Shown here one piece after another: positions 8,076-16,608 of a DNA stretch of 55,488 bases. Numbering within the stretch: the first letter of the stretch is position 1; every line of letters starts with the position of its first letter. A program made the position numbers and the translations under genes. Origin of the DNA: a gamma proteobacterium symbiont of Ctena orbiculata (GTDB lineage: Bacteria; Pseudomonadota; Gammaproteobacteria; Chromatiales; Chromatiaceae); assembly GCA_003094535.1 (NCBI GenBank), contig NATV01000125.1:1-55488 (forward strand). The letters run 5' to 3'. The notes below the pieces were generated by a model that did no database searches, was not told the DNA's origin, and saw only the letters and a program-made list of their open reading frames with translations.

Positions 8076-9149
8076 ATGAAGCTCAGCGTTCTGATCATTG
8101 GGTTCCTGTGTATAACCCATGCGATTGCAGCACCGCCAAAGAAACCTGGCCTGGTTACCGTTGCTGAGGTCGTGGAGCAGAACATGCGAGAGGAGATCCC
8201 CCTCTCGGGCACTGCGGAAGCGTTACAGGAATCGCAGTTGTCTCCGCGACTGTCAGGGGTGGTGAAAGCCGTCTTCGTGGAGGAAGGCAAACGGGTCGAG
8301 GCCGGTGAAAAAATTCTCTCCCTCGATTCCGTTATTGCCAAACTGGATGTGGCATCGGCACGGGCCGGACTCGATGAGGCGATCGCCCGGCACCGGGAGG
8401 CCGTGCGACAAAAAAACGAGTACCAGTCATTGCGCCGGAACAAGGCTGTTGCCGCCAGCCTGTTGGCCTCGGCTGTGGCCGACGAGGAGATTGCCCACGC
8501 GTCGATCGCCAAGCAGCGTGCGGAGGTGGAACGCCTGGAAGAGCTGCTGTCCCGACATCTCCTGACCGCCCCTTTTTCCGGCATCGTTGCCGAGAAGAAC
8601 GTGGAAACGGGGCAATGGGTAAAGGCTGAGTCCGGCGTCGTGAAATTGGTTGCGCTGGATCGTATCCGGATACGGGCATCGCTACCACAGCGATTCTACT
8701 CACGGATCAAACCTGACCTGAAGACACGAATCCAGTTCGATTCCCTGCCCGGGGAAGAGTTCACCGGCAAGCTTGCATCAATGGTCGCGGTAGGAAATCG
8801 AAACACCCGGACCTTTCCCCTCCTCTTGCTGCTCGATAACACGGAAAACCGGATTGCCCCCGGTATGTCGGCCCGCATTTTCATTGAACTGAGCGGGGAA
8901 CAGCAACCCTCGATTATGCTTCCGCGAGATGCGATTGTGCTCAAGGCGGATGGCAGCCGTGTCGTCTGGCGCGTGACCGGCTCCGATGAACCATTCAAAG
9001 TGAAACAGGTCAGCGTGGTGACCGGGCGCACCCAGGACAATCTTGTGGAGATCCTGGACAGCAGCCTGAGTGCTGGAGATCGCGTCGTACTGCTGGGCAA
9101 CGAGAACTTACGACCCGGTCAGTCGGTCAAAATCGGCAAGGCGGATTAG
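8076..9149 (+). CDS. RND efflux periplasmic adaptor (membrane fusion protein)
   Basis: About 357 residues with a signal peptide (MKLSVLIIGFLCITHAIA, cleavage near residue 18-19). The lipoyl half-motifs ('LSPRLSGVVKAVFVEEGKRVEAGEKILSLD' and 'LTAPFSGIVAEKNVETGQWVKAESGV') flank a coiled-coil hairpin (about 88-165), followed by beta-barrel and membrane-proximal domains. It links an RND pump to an outer-membrane channel across the periplasm. The ATG at 8076 and a GTG at 8073 both follow the AAGGAGA box; I chose ATG. The pump gene follows after 14 bp. No TolC-like gene is nearby, so the outer channel must be supplied from elsewhere. The substrate cannot be read from the sequence. Confidence 0.85.
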   Translation: MKLSVLIIGFLCITHAIAAPPKKPGLVTVAEVVEQNMREEIPLSGTAEALQESQLSPRLSGVVKAVFVEEGKRVEAGEKILSLDSVIAKLDVASARAGLDEAIARHREAVRQKNEYQSLRRNKAVAASLLASAVADEEIAHASIAKQRAEVERLEELLSRHLLTAPFSGIVAEKNVETGQWVKAESGVVKLVALDRIRIRASLPQRFYSRIKPDLKTRIQFDSLPGEEFTGKLASMVAVGNRNTRTFPLLLLLDNTENRIAPGMSARIFIELSGEQQPSIMLPRDAIVLKADGSRVVWRVTGSDEPFKVKQVSVVTGRTQDNLVEILDSSLSAGDRVVLLGNENLRPGQSVKIGKAD

Positions 9150-9163
9150 GGCCTGTTAACACT

Positions 9164-12100
9164 ATGTTTCGCTTCTGCATCGAAAAACCGGTCATTCTCA
9201 CCGTCGTCATCCTGATTCTGACCCTGTTCGGCTTGCTGGCCATCTTCAGTGTGCCGGTACAGATGATTCCCGACCTGGACGCCCGCCTGATCAAGGTCAC
9301 CGCCACCTGGCCCGGCGCCTCGCCGCAGGATGTGGAGAAGGAGATCATCATCGAGCAGGAGCAGTACCTGACCCGTATCCCGGGGCTTGAGCGGATCATC
9401 TCCACCGCCAATACCGGCAGGGCGGAGATTGAACTGGAATTCCCCTATACCGTCTCCATCGATGAGGCGTTGCTGGACGTCAACAACGCCCTGTCGCAGG
9501 TCGACAACTACCCGGAGAACGTCCGCCAGCCCAGTATCCGCTCCGAGTCGTTCTCATCCAACTCCTTCATGTATTTCCGACTGACACCGCTCAGCGGTGA
9601 CTTTTCCGAGGACGATGTCATCGCTCTCCATGACTGGGCGGAAGAGAACATCAAACGCCCGATGGAGCGGGTGCCCGACGTCTCCAGCGTCCGCCTCTGG
9701 GGCGGTGCGGAGCGGCAGATCAAAATCCATGTCGATCCGGTCAAGCTGGCGGAGCGCAACATCAGCCTGCTGGACGTGAGAAACGCCATTCGGGCGCGCA
9801 ACCGGGATATCTCCGGCGGCGATCTGGACAGCGGCAAGCGACGCTACCTGCTGCGTACCATCGGCCGCTTTCAGTCCGTCGAGGAACTGAATGAGCTGGT
9901 CATCACTGAACGGGACGGCGCCTTCGTTCGATTGAAAGACCTGGGCCATGCGGAACTGGGCTTCGCCGAAGTCCGCAACTACGCCTATGCGTCCGGAAAA
10001 CCCCAGCTGGCCTTCGCGGTGAACCGACAGATCGGCACCAACGTGATCGAGATCAAGCAGGCGATGATGAGGAAGGTGGAGGAGCTCAACGCAGGCATCC
10101 TCAAGGAGAAGGGTCTGGAGCTGGTCCTGAACTCCGATGACGTGGTCTACGTGACCGATGCGGTTGAGGTGGTGAAGCACAACCTGGCGATCGGCGCGAT
10201 CCTCGCCCTGCTGGTGCTGTTCCTGTTTCTACGTTCGGTTTCAGGCACCCTGATCGGCGCCATGGCGATTCCCATCTGTGCCATCGCCGCGTTTCTCGGA
10301 CTGTTGATCGCCGGTCGCACCATCAACGTCATCTCACTCTCTGGCGTGGCCTTCGCCATCGGCATGACGCTGGACAACAATATCGTGGTGGCGGAGAACA
10401 TCTACCGGCACCTGAGCAAAGGCACCAGCCGCCTGCAGGCCGCCCTCAACGGCATCACCGAAGTCTGGCCCGCGGTGTTGGCCTCGACCCTGACCACGGT
10501 CTGCGTTTTCCTGCCGATTCTGTTCATCCACGAAGAGGCCGGGCAGCTCTATTCGGATATCGCCATCGCCATTGCCGCATCGATACTGATGTCGATGCTG
10601 GTGGCGATCACCCTGGTACCGGCGGCGAGCGGCCGTTTCCTCTCCATCCATAAAGAGTCCAAAAACTCATTCCTGGACAGGTTAGGCTCCGCCGTTTCGC
10701 ACGGGGTGCTATCACTGATCCACTGGCTGGTGGCCGGCTTCATACGGCCACTGTCGGTGATCCTGATCGTACTGGCGGGGGCCGGCGCCATCCTCTACTA
10801 CCTTACGCCGCAAACCGAGTATCTGCCGGAAGGCGAAGAGGCCAAGGTCTTCACCATCATGTTCGCCCCACCCGGCTATAACATCGACACCATGAAGGGC
10901 CACTATCAATCGGTGGAAAAACAATTCCTGCCGCAACTGGACGCGGACCCTGAACAATTTACGAAGGGTGAAACCGATATACCGGCCATGACTTTCTCGG
11001 TCAGTTTCGTCAGCAATACCCGGGTGTTCTCCGTTCGCGGCGTGGCGGACCGGCACCAGACCGATGAATTTCTGGAGATCGCCAGCGCCAAGGCCGGTGA
11101 ATTGCCAGGCCTGCGATCCTTCTCCTCCAAGGGATCGATCTTTTCGGGCAATTTCGGCGGTACGCGCAGTATCAACATCGATATCAGCGGCCCGGAACTT
11201 CAATCACTGTTCACTGCCGGGTTGAAGGTCTTTCTCAAATCGAAGCAGATCTTCGACAACCCGAGGGTACGGCCCGAACCCTCCAACCTGACCATGGGTC
11301 AACCCATGCTCGAGGTCCAGCCAGACTGGGAGCGCGCCGCCGAACTCGGCATCGATACCCAGGATCTGGGATACACCATCTGGGCCTATTCAGACGGCGC
11401 CTTTGTCGACGAGTTCTTCCTCGACGATGACCAGATCGACATGTTTCTCTACTCCACTCGGGGCAACATCGAACAGCCCCAGGATCTCGAATCCCTCATG
11501 CTCTACTCATCTCGGGGCGAAATCGTTCCGCTCAATGCCATCGCCCGGCTCGAGGAGAGCGTCAATACCGAGACCATCCGTCGTGTCGACGGTGATCGAA
11601 CCATCACCCTGAGCGTGATACCGCCCAGGGACATCCCGCTGGAAGCCGGCGTGGAGACAGTGACCGAGGAGATCATCTTAGGGATGAAGGAATCCGGTGA
11701 ACTCCCTGCAGATATCCGGCTTGAGATCAGCGGCGCCAGCGACCAACTGACGGCAACACGGGAGGCCCTGTTCGGCAACTTTATCGTGGCCATACTGATC
11801 GCCTACCTGCTGATGGTGGCGGTTTTCTCCCACTGGGGATATCCGCTGCTGATCATGACCAATCTACCCGTGGGCATCAGCGGCGGTATCGCCGGTCTCT
11901 ACCTGGTCAACCTGGCCGGCGCCAACCTTGACCAGATCGGCCTCAATCCCATCAACCAACCCTTCGACATGATTACCATGCTCGGCTTTCTGGTACTGAT
12001 CGGCACGGTGGTCAACAACCCCATCCTGATCGTCGAACTCACCGCAACCAACCTGAAGAAAAAAGGCATGAACATCGTCGAGGCGGTGACGGAAGCCGTG

Positions 12101-12349
12101 CGTATCCGACTGAGACCGATTCTCATGTCGACTGTCACCACGGTAGCCGGGCTGTCTCCGCTGGTATTCAACCCCGGCGCCGGAACCGAGCTTTACCGGG
12201 GGCTGGGGGCCATCGTACTGTTTGGACTCCTGTTCTCAATGATCGTGACTTTGACCTTTATGCCGGCGCTACTGGCGTTGGTGTTCAGAGTATCGGATAG
12301 ATTATTTTCACAGCAGGAAAAGGAAAAGGGGTCAGTACCCTTTAACTGA
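9164..12349 (+). CDS. RND (HAE1-like) efflux pump permease
   Basis: 1061 residues, the normal length for an AcrB-like trimeric proton antiporter. TM1 lies at about 10-30 and the first porter loop follows. A central block of helices (about 340-540) includes 'GMTLDNNIVVAENIYRH', which holds the acidic relay residues. A second half repeats the pattern, with 'LIGTVVNNPILIVEL'. It acts in the inner membrane with the adaptor encoded immediately upstream. The C-terminus is odd: the last codons (KEKGSVPFN) and the stop lie inside a copy of the short palindromic repeat found several times downstream, so repeat insertion appears to have rewritten the 3' end. The substrate is unknown. Confidence 0.88.
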   Translation: MFRFCIEKPVILTVVILILTLFGLLAIFSVPVQMIPDLDARLIKVTATWPGASPQDVEKEIIIEQEQYLTRIPGLERIISTANTGRAEIELEFPYTVSIDEALLDVNNALSQVDNYPENVRQPSIRSESFSSNSFMYFRLTPLSGDFSEDDVIALHDWAEENIKRPMERVPDVSSVRLWGGAERQIKIHVDPVKLAERNISLLDVRNAIRARNRDISGGDLDSGKRRYLLRTIGRFQSVEELNELVITERDGAFVRLKDLGHAELGFAEVRNYAYASGKPQLAFAVNRQIGTNVIEIKQAMMRKVEELNAGILKEKGLELVLNSDDVVYVTDAVEVVKHNLAIGAILALLVLFLFLRSVSGTLIGAMAIPICAIAAFLGLLIAGRTINVISLSGVAFAIGMTLDNNIVVAENIYRHLSKGTSRLQAALNGITEVWPAVLASTLTTVCVFLPILFIHEEAGQLYSDIAIAIAASILMSMLVAITLVPAASGRFLSIHKESKNSFLDRLGSAVSHGVLSLIHWLVAGFIRPLSVILIVLAGAGAILYYLTPQTEYLPEGEEAKVFTIMFAPPGYNIDTMKGHYQSVEKQFLPQLDADPEQFTKGETDIPAMTFSVSFVSNTRVFSVRGVADRHQTDEFLEIASAKAGELPGLRSFSSKGSIFSGNFGGTRSINIDISGPELQSLFTAGLKVFLKSKQIFDNPRVRPEPSNLTMGQPMLEVQPDWERAAELGIDTQDLGYTIWAYSDGAFVDEFFLDDDQIDMFLYSTRGNIEQPQDLESLMLYSSRGEIVPLNAIARLEESVNTETIRRVDGDRTITLSVIPPRDIPLEAGVETVTEEIILGMKESGELPADIRLEISGASDQLTATREALFGNFIVAILIAYLLMVAVFSHWGYPLLIMTNLPVGISGGIAGLYLVNLAGANLDQIGLNPINQPFDMITMLGFLVLIGTVVNNPILIVELTATNLKKKGMNIVEAVTEAVRIRLRPILMSTVTTVAGLSPLVFNPGAGTELYRGLGAIVLFGLLFSMIVTLTFMPALLALVFRVSDRLFSQQEKEKGSVPFN
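12324..12343. repeat. Palindromic repeat copy overlapping the end of the RND pump gene
   Basis: AAAAGGGGTCAGTACCCTTT, the reverse complement of the motif repeated at 12513-12652. It is an imperfect palindrome and encodes the last residues of the pump, ending 3 nt before the stop codon. The shared motif shows that the repeat family entered the coding sequence. Confidence 0.75.
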
Positions 12350-12443
12350 GTTTATTCACAATCAACCTTCATTAGCAATCTGAACAAGGTAGCTCGAATA
12401 CCCAGAGAACCTTTTGGTAGTGCTCACTTATGTGAACAGATTG

Positions 12444-12687
12444 AAAAGTCACAAAAGTATACAGTAGGTCTGGTCAGAAGAAGTCATCAGAAGGGAAGAA
12501 GAACGGTAAGTGAAAAAGGGTACTGACCCCTTTACCGGAAAAAGGGTACTGACCCCTTTACCAAAAGTCACAAAAGTATACAGTAGGTCTGGTCAGAAGA
12601 AGCCATCAGAAGGGAAGAAGAATAGTGAAAAAGGGTACTGACCCCTTTACCGCTGACCCCTTTACCGCTTTACCGCCTTTACCGCTA
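12444..12687. repeat. Tandem repeat array built from an ~92-bp unit with a GGGTACTGACCCC core
   Basis: A unit running from AAAAGTCACAAAAGTATACA to CCCCTTTACC occurs at 12444-12535 and again at 12563-12651, with only a few substitutions and a 3-nt length difference. Between them lies an extra copy of the core AAAAAGGGTACTGACCCC (12539-12562). After the second unit the array decays into shorter pieces: GACCCCTTTACCGCT (12655-12669), then TTTACCGC and TTTACCGCT (to 12686). Four full cores are present in 12324-12652, one inverted relative to the other three. No gene lies inside. Such cores are often mobilised by REP-associated transposases, but none is encoded here. The array separates the pump gene from the tRNA operon terminator. 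Confidence 0.8.
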
Positions 12688-12696
12688 CGTAGAAAC

Positions 12697-12726
12697 AAAA
12701 AGCCCGAACTGTTAGGTTCGGGTTTT
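12697..12726 (-). terminator. Rho-independent terminator of the tRNA operon
   Basis: On the minus strand CCCGAAC (loop CTAACA) GTTCGGG forms a 7-bp stem followed by CTTTTT. It begins 15 bp after the 3' end of tRNA-Lys, as expected for the end of the four-tRNA transcript. The run of A before the stem means it may also work weakly on the plus strand. Confidence 0.8.
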
Positions 12727-12737
12727 CTATTAAAGTT

Positions 12738-12813
12738 TGGTGGGCCATGTAGGATTCGAACCTACGACCAATGGATTAAGAGTCCACTGCTCTACCAGCT
12801 GAGCTAATGGCCC
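12738..12813 (-). tRNA. tRNA-Lys (anticodon CTT)
   Basis: On the minus strand the sequence starts GGGCCATTAGCTCAGC and ends ...ATGGCCCACCA. The acceptor stem (GGGCCAT/ATGGCCC), D arm, TTCGAAT T-loop and encoded CCA are all present. The anticodon loop is C-T-CTT-A-A, so lysine. It is the last of four tRNAs in the cluster. Confidence 0.93.
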
Positions 12814-12855
12814 GTGTGCTGTATTGTCCCCATGCGGGATGGGAAGCTGTTTTAT

Positions 12856-12932
12856 TGGGGTGGACGATGGGTCTCGAACCCACGACCGCCGGAACCACAA
12901 TCCGGAGCTCTACCAACTGAGCTACGTCCACC
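12856..12932 (-). tRNA. tRNA-His (anticodon GTG)
   Basis: On the minus strand it reads GGTGGACGTAGCTCAGTTGG ... CGTCCACCCCA. The extra 5' G(-1) opposite C73 is encoded, the hallmark of tRNA-His. The anticodon loop is T-T-GTG-G-T and CCA is encoded. It sits between tRNA-Arg and tRNA-Lys. Confidence 0.93.
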
Positions 12933-12980
12933 ATTGACCGTTTCTATCCGGCTGTTTCGCAACAGCCGCTCCTACAGACT

Positions 12981-13325
12981 TGGCACGCCCGGCAGGACTC
13001 GAACCTGCTACCCTCGGCTTAGCTTACCAACTACGCCTTTCGGCGCCCCCATCCGGGGTTTGTGGTCTGGACTATCTCTTCACCGTCTCAGGTGTCGCAC
13101 GTATAGTCTCTACGGATCCCCCAGCTACAGAATCGCCCATCCGCTCTTGCGGGATGTCTCAACCTGGGTTTCCTCGGGATTGCCATCAGCACCACCTGTT
13201 AAGGTTTCCCCGATACAGTGCGATCCACTTCATGGGTTGCCTTCCCCATAAAGGCTCCTGGTTGCACTTGGCCTTGGCCAGGTGCGCTCAAAGGCCGATG
13301 CTCTATCCAAATGAGCTACGGGCGC
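12981..13325 (-). tRNA. tRNA-Arg (anticodon TCT), split by a group I intron
   Basis: Two exons on the minus strand: 13325-13291 (GCGCCCGTAGCTC ... ATCGGCCTT) and 13022-12981 (CTAAGCCGAGG ... GGGCGTGCCA). Joined they give a 77-nt tRNA with a complete acceptor stem (GCGCCCG/CGGGCGT, one G-U pair), D arm, anticodon stem TCGGC/GCCGA, T arm and encoded CCA. The loop is C-T-TCT-A-A, the same as the rare-codon tRNA-Arg(UCU) encoded by argU in E. coli. The gene is interrupted between positions 34 and 35 of the anticodon by 268 nt with group I intron core elements. Without splicing this tRNA could not function. Confidence 0.9.
13023..13290 (-). ncRNA. Group I self-splicing intron in tRNA-Arg(UCU)
   Basis: The intron follows an exon ending in U and ends in G, as group I rules require. 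Its core elements are recognisable in order on the minus strand. A Q/P4-like element GGCAATCCCGAGG lies at 13184-13172. An R/P7 element GTAGAGACTATACG lies at 13114-13101. A CACC/GGTG hairpin (P8-like) follows, then the S/P7 partner GAAGAGATAGTCC at 13081-13069; GACTAT and ATAGTC pair. A stable hairpin (GCACcTGGCC/GGCCAaGTGC) stands near the 5' end. There is no homing endonuclease frame. Bacterial tRNA introns in the anticodon loop (tRNA-Leu UAA, tRNA-Ile CAU, tRNA-Arg CCU) are of this small, ORF-less kind. The exact splice points are inferred from tRNA geometry. Confidence 0.85.
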
Positions 13326-13332
13326 AGAAAAC

Positions 13333-13409
13333 TGGTCGGGGTAGAGAGATTCGAACTCCCGACATCCTGCTCCCAAAGCAGGCGCGCTACCAGACTGCGC
13401 TATACCCCG
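13333..13409 (-). tRNA. tRNA-Pro (anticodon TGG)
   Basis: On the minus strand it reads CGGGGTATAGCGCAGTCTGG ... TACCCCGACCA. The acceptor stem CGGGGTA/TACCCCG is intact, the anticodon loop T-T-TGG-G-A gives proline, and CCA is encoded. It is the first tRNA of the cluster, 7 nt upstream of tRNA-Arg, so the operon promoter should lie between 13410 and folD. Confidence 0.92.
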
Positions 13410-13573
13410 AAAATCATCCCAAAAGTATATCCCTACACCCTGGGTGAGCAAAGGGGGGGAATAATACTGGCGAAGCCCCGCTAGGTCAATGGCGACGGGC
13501 ACTGCGCACTGACAGTCGGGTCGGCTTTCTGTATCATCCGATCCCTGGTTTGAATATGACCCCGGATATCCCG

Positions 13574-14446
13574 ATGAGTGCGCAGATTTTAGACGGCAAG
13601 GCCATCGCGGCCGAACTCCGAGAGCAGATCAAGCAGCGTGTGGAGGAGCGCGTGGCAAACGGCATGCGTCGACCCGGGCTGGCGGTAGTCCTGGTGGGGG
13701 ACAATCCTGCCTCCCAGGTCTATGTAAGAAATAAGCGAAAGTCCTGTGACGAGGTCGGCTTTCACTCCGTCTCCCACGATCTGCCCGCTTCAACCAGCGA
13801 GGATCAGCTGCTGGCGCTGATCGACCAGCTCAATGAAGACGAGGCGATCGACGGCATCCTGGTGCAGCTGCCCCTGCCCCAACATGTTGACGAGGAGGCG
13901 GTGATCGAGCGCATCCTGCCCACCAAGGATGTGGACGGCTTCCACCCCTACAACGTCGGCCGCCTGGTGCTGCGGATGCCGCTGCTGCGCTCCTGCACAC
14001 CGAAGGGGATCATGACCCTGTTGGCGAAAACCGGCGAGAAACTCGAGGGACTGGATGCGGTGATCATCGGCCAATCCAATATCGTCGGCCGCCCCATGGC
14101 CCTGGAACTGCTGGCGGCGCGCTGTACCATCACCGTCTGCCACAGCCGCACCAAGGAGCTGGCGGAGAAGGCGCGAAACGCAGACATCCTGGTGGTCGCC
14201 ATCGGCCGTGCTGAGTTTGTGCCGGGTGACTGGATCAAGGAGGGCGCCATCGTCATCGATGTGGGGATGAACCGCAACGATCAGGGTAAACTTGTGGGCG
14301 ACGTGAACTTCGCGGAGGCCAGCGAGCGCGCCAGCTGGATCACTCCGGTACCTGGCGGCGTCGGCCCCATGACCATCGCGACCCTGCTGGAGAACACCCT
14401 GCAGGCGGCGGAGTTGCACAGCGCCTCAACAGAAAATGCCACATGA
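13574..14446 (+). CDS. folD: Bifunctional methylenetetrahydrofolate dehydrogenase / cyclohydrolase
   Basis: 290 residues, close to E. coli FolD (288). It interconverts 5,10-methylene-THF and 10-formyl-THF in the cytoplasm, feeding purine and formyl-Met synthesis. Recognisable blocks: '[10 protein letters not shown]' at the N-terminus, '[13 protein letters not shown]' with the catalytic Lys, 'GILVQLPLP', '[14 protein letters not shown]', '[12 protein letters not shown]' (NADP site) and '[12 protein letters not shown]'. The frame extends to 13550, but the ATG at 13574 gives the family N-terminus; no strong ribosome binding site is seen at any candidate. The stop overlaps the psiE start by 4 bp. 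Confidence 0.93.
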   Translation: MSAQILDGKAIAAELREQIKQRVEERVANGMRRPGLAVVLVGDNPASQVYVRNKRKSCDEVGFHSVSHDLPASTSEDQLLALIDQLNEDEAIDGILVQLPLPQHVDEEAVIERILPTKDVDGFHPYNVGRLVLRMPLLRSCTPKGIMTLLAKTGEKLEGLDAVIIGQSNIVGRPMALELLAARCTITVCHSRTKELAEKARNADILVVAIGRAEFVPGDWIKEGAIVIDVGMNRNDQGKLVGDVNFAEASERASWITPVPGGVGPMTIATLLENTLQAAELHSASTENAT

Positions 14447-14829
14447 TTAAATCTCAGGCCAAACAACTGCTGGAGTGGATCGAGGATCTGGGACTGGTGA
14501 TCATCACCATTGCCACCCTGTTCGCTACCGGCGCCGAGATCATGGTGATGGTCAGGGCCCAGACAGTCACCCTGGCCGACCTGCTGTTGCTGTTCATCTA
14601 TCTGGAGGTCTTCACCATGGTGAAGGTCTACCTGGATTCGGGCAAGCTGCCCGTGCGCATACCGCTCTACATCGCCATCGTCGCCTTGGCGCGCTACATG
14701 ATCCTGGACATGAAGGCGATGGACAACTGGCGCATGCTGGCCGCCGCCGGCGCCTCCCTGGTGCTGGCATTCACCATCCTGGCCATCCGCTATGGCCATA
14801 CCCGCTTCCCCTACGGCAAGGACGAATAG
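14443..14829 (+). CDS. psiE: PsiE family membrane protein
   Basis: 128 residues with four hydrophobic segments (about 15-38, 42-62, 73-90, 98-118) and the PsiE-type pattern '[21 protein letters not shown]', '[12 protein letters not shown]'. PsiE is named for phosphate-starvation induction in E. coli; its molecular function is unknown. The start overlaps the folD stop (ATGA), so translation is probably coupled. No Pho box is evident because it shares the folD transcript, so phosphate control need not apply here. Confidence 0.82.
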   Translation: MIKSQAKQLLEWIEDLGLVIITIATLFATGAEIMVMVRAQTVTLADLLLLFIYLEVFTMVKVYLDSGKLPVRIPLYIAIVALARYMILDMKAMDNWRMLAAAGASLVLAFTILAIRYGHTRFPYGKDE

Positions 14830-14862
14830 GATCTTACGGGTCGGCAAACCGCACCGGTAGAA

Positions 14863-16251
14863 TTATCCCCGGCGCCAGCTGGTGCCCTGTGGTCCGTCTT
14901 CCAGAATGATACCGGCAGCTTGGAGATCGTCGCGAATCCGGTCGGCTTCCCCCCAGTTCTTCTCCGTGCGGGCATCGATACGTGCCTGGATCATGGCCTC
15001 GATCGCCTCGTCATTCAGCCCGTCCTCATCCGCGGGAGCGGTACCTCGCAGATAGTTCTCCGCATCGTCCTGTAGGATGCCGAGCATCCCTCCCAGTTCA
15101 CGCAATTGGGCGGCAAGTGATGCCGCCGCTTTGCTGTCGGTCTCTTTCAGGCGATTGATCTCCCTTGCCAGATCGAACAGCACCGCCAGTGCTTCGGGGG
15201 TGTTGAAGTCGTCGTCCATGGCATCGCGGAAACGATTGACATAGCTTTCATCAACGGCAGTCGCTGACTCCGGCAGCCCCCGCAGTGCGGTATAGAATCG
15301 GGTCAATGCGGCGCGGGCGTTGTCGAGGTGCTCGGTATCGTAGTTGAGCGGAGAACGATAGTGGCTGGTGAGGATAAAATAGCGCACCTCTTCGGCGCGG
15401 TAGTGTTCCAGGATCTCCCTCACGGTGAAGAAGTTGCCCAGTGACTTGGACATCTTCTCGTCGTTGATGCGCACGAAGCCGTTGTGCATCCAGTATTTGA
15501 CGAAGGGATGGCCGGTCGCCCCCTCGGACTGGGCGATCTCGTTCTCGTGATGGGGAAAGGTGAGATCCGCTCCCCCGCCATGGATATCGAAGCTGTCGCC
15601 TAGGGCCTTGGTCGACATTGCCGAACATTCGATGTGCCAACCCGGGCGTCCGCGCCCCCAGGGTGAGTCCCAGGCCGGCTCGTCGGGTTTCGCGCCCTTC
15701 CACAAGGCGAAGTCGAGGGGGTCCCGCTTGACATCCCCGGGCTCCACCCGGGCGCCGGCACGCAGGTCCTCGATGGATTTGCCGGAAAGTTTGCCGTAGT
15801 CGCTGAAGCTGCGTACATCGTAGTAGACATCGCCGTTCTCCACCGCGTAGGCGTGTCCCTTATCGATCAGCCGGGTGATCATCGCCAGGATCTCATCCAT
15901 GTGCTCGGTCGCCTTGGGCTCATCCGACGGCCGTAACACGCCGAGGGCATCCGCATCCTGGTGCATCGCCTGAATGAACTCCTTGGTGAGGTCTGCGAAG
16001 TGGACCCCCTTCTCGTTGGCCCGGTTGATGATCTTGTCGTCGATGTCGGTGATGTTGCGGATGTAGTTGACCTCGTAACCGCTCGCCCGCAGGTAGCGAT
16101 AGACCACGTCGAACACCACCATCACCCGCGCATGGCCGAGATGGCAGAGATCGTAGACGGTCATGCCGCAGACATACATGCGCACCTTGCCGGCCTCCAG
16201 GGGCTGAAAGGTCTCTTTGCGATTGCTGAGGTCGTTATAGAGCTTGAGCAT
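14863..16251 (-). CDS. cysS: Cysteinyl-tRNA synthetase
   Basis: 462 residues (E. coli 461). A class I synthetase charging tRNA-Cys in the cytoplasm. The zinc ligand Cys28 lies in 'YVCGMTVYD', the HIGH signature is 'HLGHAR' at 37-42, the second zinc region is '[13 protein letters not shown]' at about 205-217 and '[11 protein letters not shown]' at about 235, and '[10 protein letters not shown]' lies near 270. The C-terminal helical bundle ends in the usual '[14 protein letters not shown]'. It converges on psiE with a 33-bp gap. Confidence 0.95.
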   Translation of the reverse strand: MLKLYNDLSNRKETFQPLEAGKVRMYVCGMTVYDLCHLGHARVMVVFDVVYRYLRASGYEVNYIRNITDIDDKIINRANEKGVHFADLTKEFIQAMHQDADALGVLRPSDEPKATEHMDEILAMITRLIDKGHAYAVENGDVYYDVRSFSDYGKLSGKSIEDLRAGARVEPGDVKRDPLDFALWKGAKPDEPAWDSPWGRGRPGWHIECSAMSTKALGDSFDIHGGGADLTFPHHENEIAQSEGATGHPFVKYWMHNGFVRINDEKMSKSLGNFFTVREILEHYRAEEVRYFILTSHYRSPLNYDTEHLDNARAALTRFYTALRGLPESATAVDESYVNRFRDAMDDDFNTPEALAVLFDLAREINRLKETDSKAAASLAAQLRELGGMLGILQDDAENYLRGTAPADEDGLNDEAIEAMIQARIDARTEKNWGEADRIRDDLQAAGIILEDGPQGTSWRRG

Positions 16252-16472
16252 AGTCCGTCACATCAACAGGGAAATAAGTGCCGCGCATCTTAACCAAAAG
16301 CAGCGGCTTCCACAAAACGCACTACCCCGGTCGGACGGAAACGAACCTGGCAATGAAGATCTATCGCTATCGATGTCGGATGGTTGGGTGAAATACCCTA
16401 AATATTGTAAACCTTCTTTCCACTAAGGAATTGAAGGTGCAATCGTCGTTTCCATATTTTCACGAGCGTTCT

Positions 16473-16500
16473 ATTCATTGATACTTCTAAGCCAATGAAT
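16473..16500. promoter_or_regulatory. Inverted repeat upstream of the hyb sigma-54 promoter
   Basis: ATTCATTG (16473-16480) and CAATGAAT (16493-16500) are exact inverted 8-mers with a 12-nt spacer, ending 20 nt before the -24 element. The position is close for an enhancer but suitable for an activator such as a HupR/HoxA-type regulator, or for IHF-assisted looping. No regulator gene is in the window, so the partner is unknown. Confidence 0.35.
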
Positions 16501-16519
16501 CTAAGCAACAAAATAAATC

Positions 16520-16535
16520 CGGCACATATATTGCG
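16520..16535 (+). promoter_or_regulatory. Sigma-54 (-24/-12) promoter of the hydrogenase operon
   Basis: CGGCACATATATTGCG fits the sigma-54 consensus TGGCAC-N5-TTGCA with exact GG-N10-GC spacing. Transcription would start about 12 nt beyond the GC, near 16545, leaving a leader of about 65 nt to the hybO ATG. Uptake hydrogenase operons in many proteobacteria use sigma-54 with an NtrC-type activator. The element is seen; its use is inferred. Confidence 0.75.
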
Positions 16536-16608
16536 GAAATTATTGACTCGTCTTTTGCAGACTGCAGCACCCACAACGCCTCAGCAAGATAAACCGGAGT
16601 GAGAACAG

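Noticed and set aside
12444-12687. Possible CRISPR array
   Set aside because: Only two long units plus fragments, no regular spacers, and no cas genes.
12814-13484. Open frames of 88-155 codons on the plus strand
   Set aside because: They run across tRNA-His, the split tRNA-Arg with its intron, and tRNA-Pro; the tRNA structures explain the sequence.
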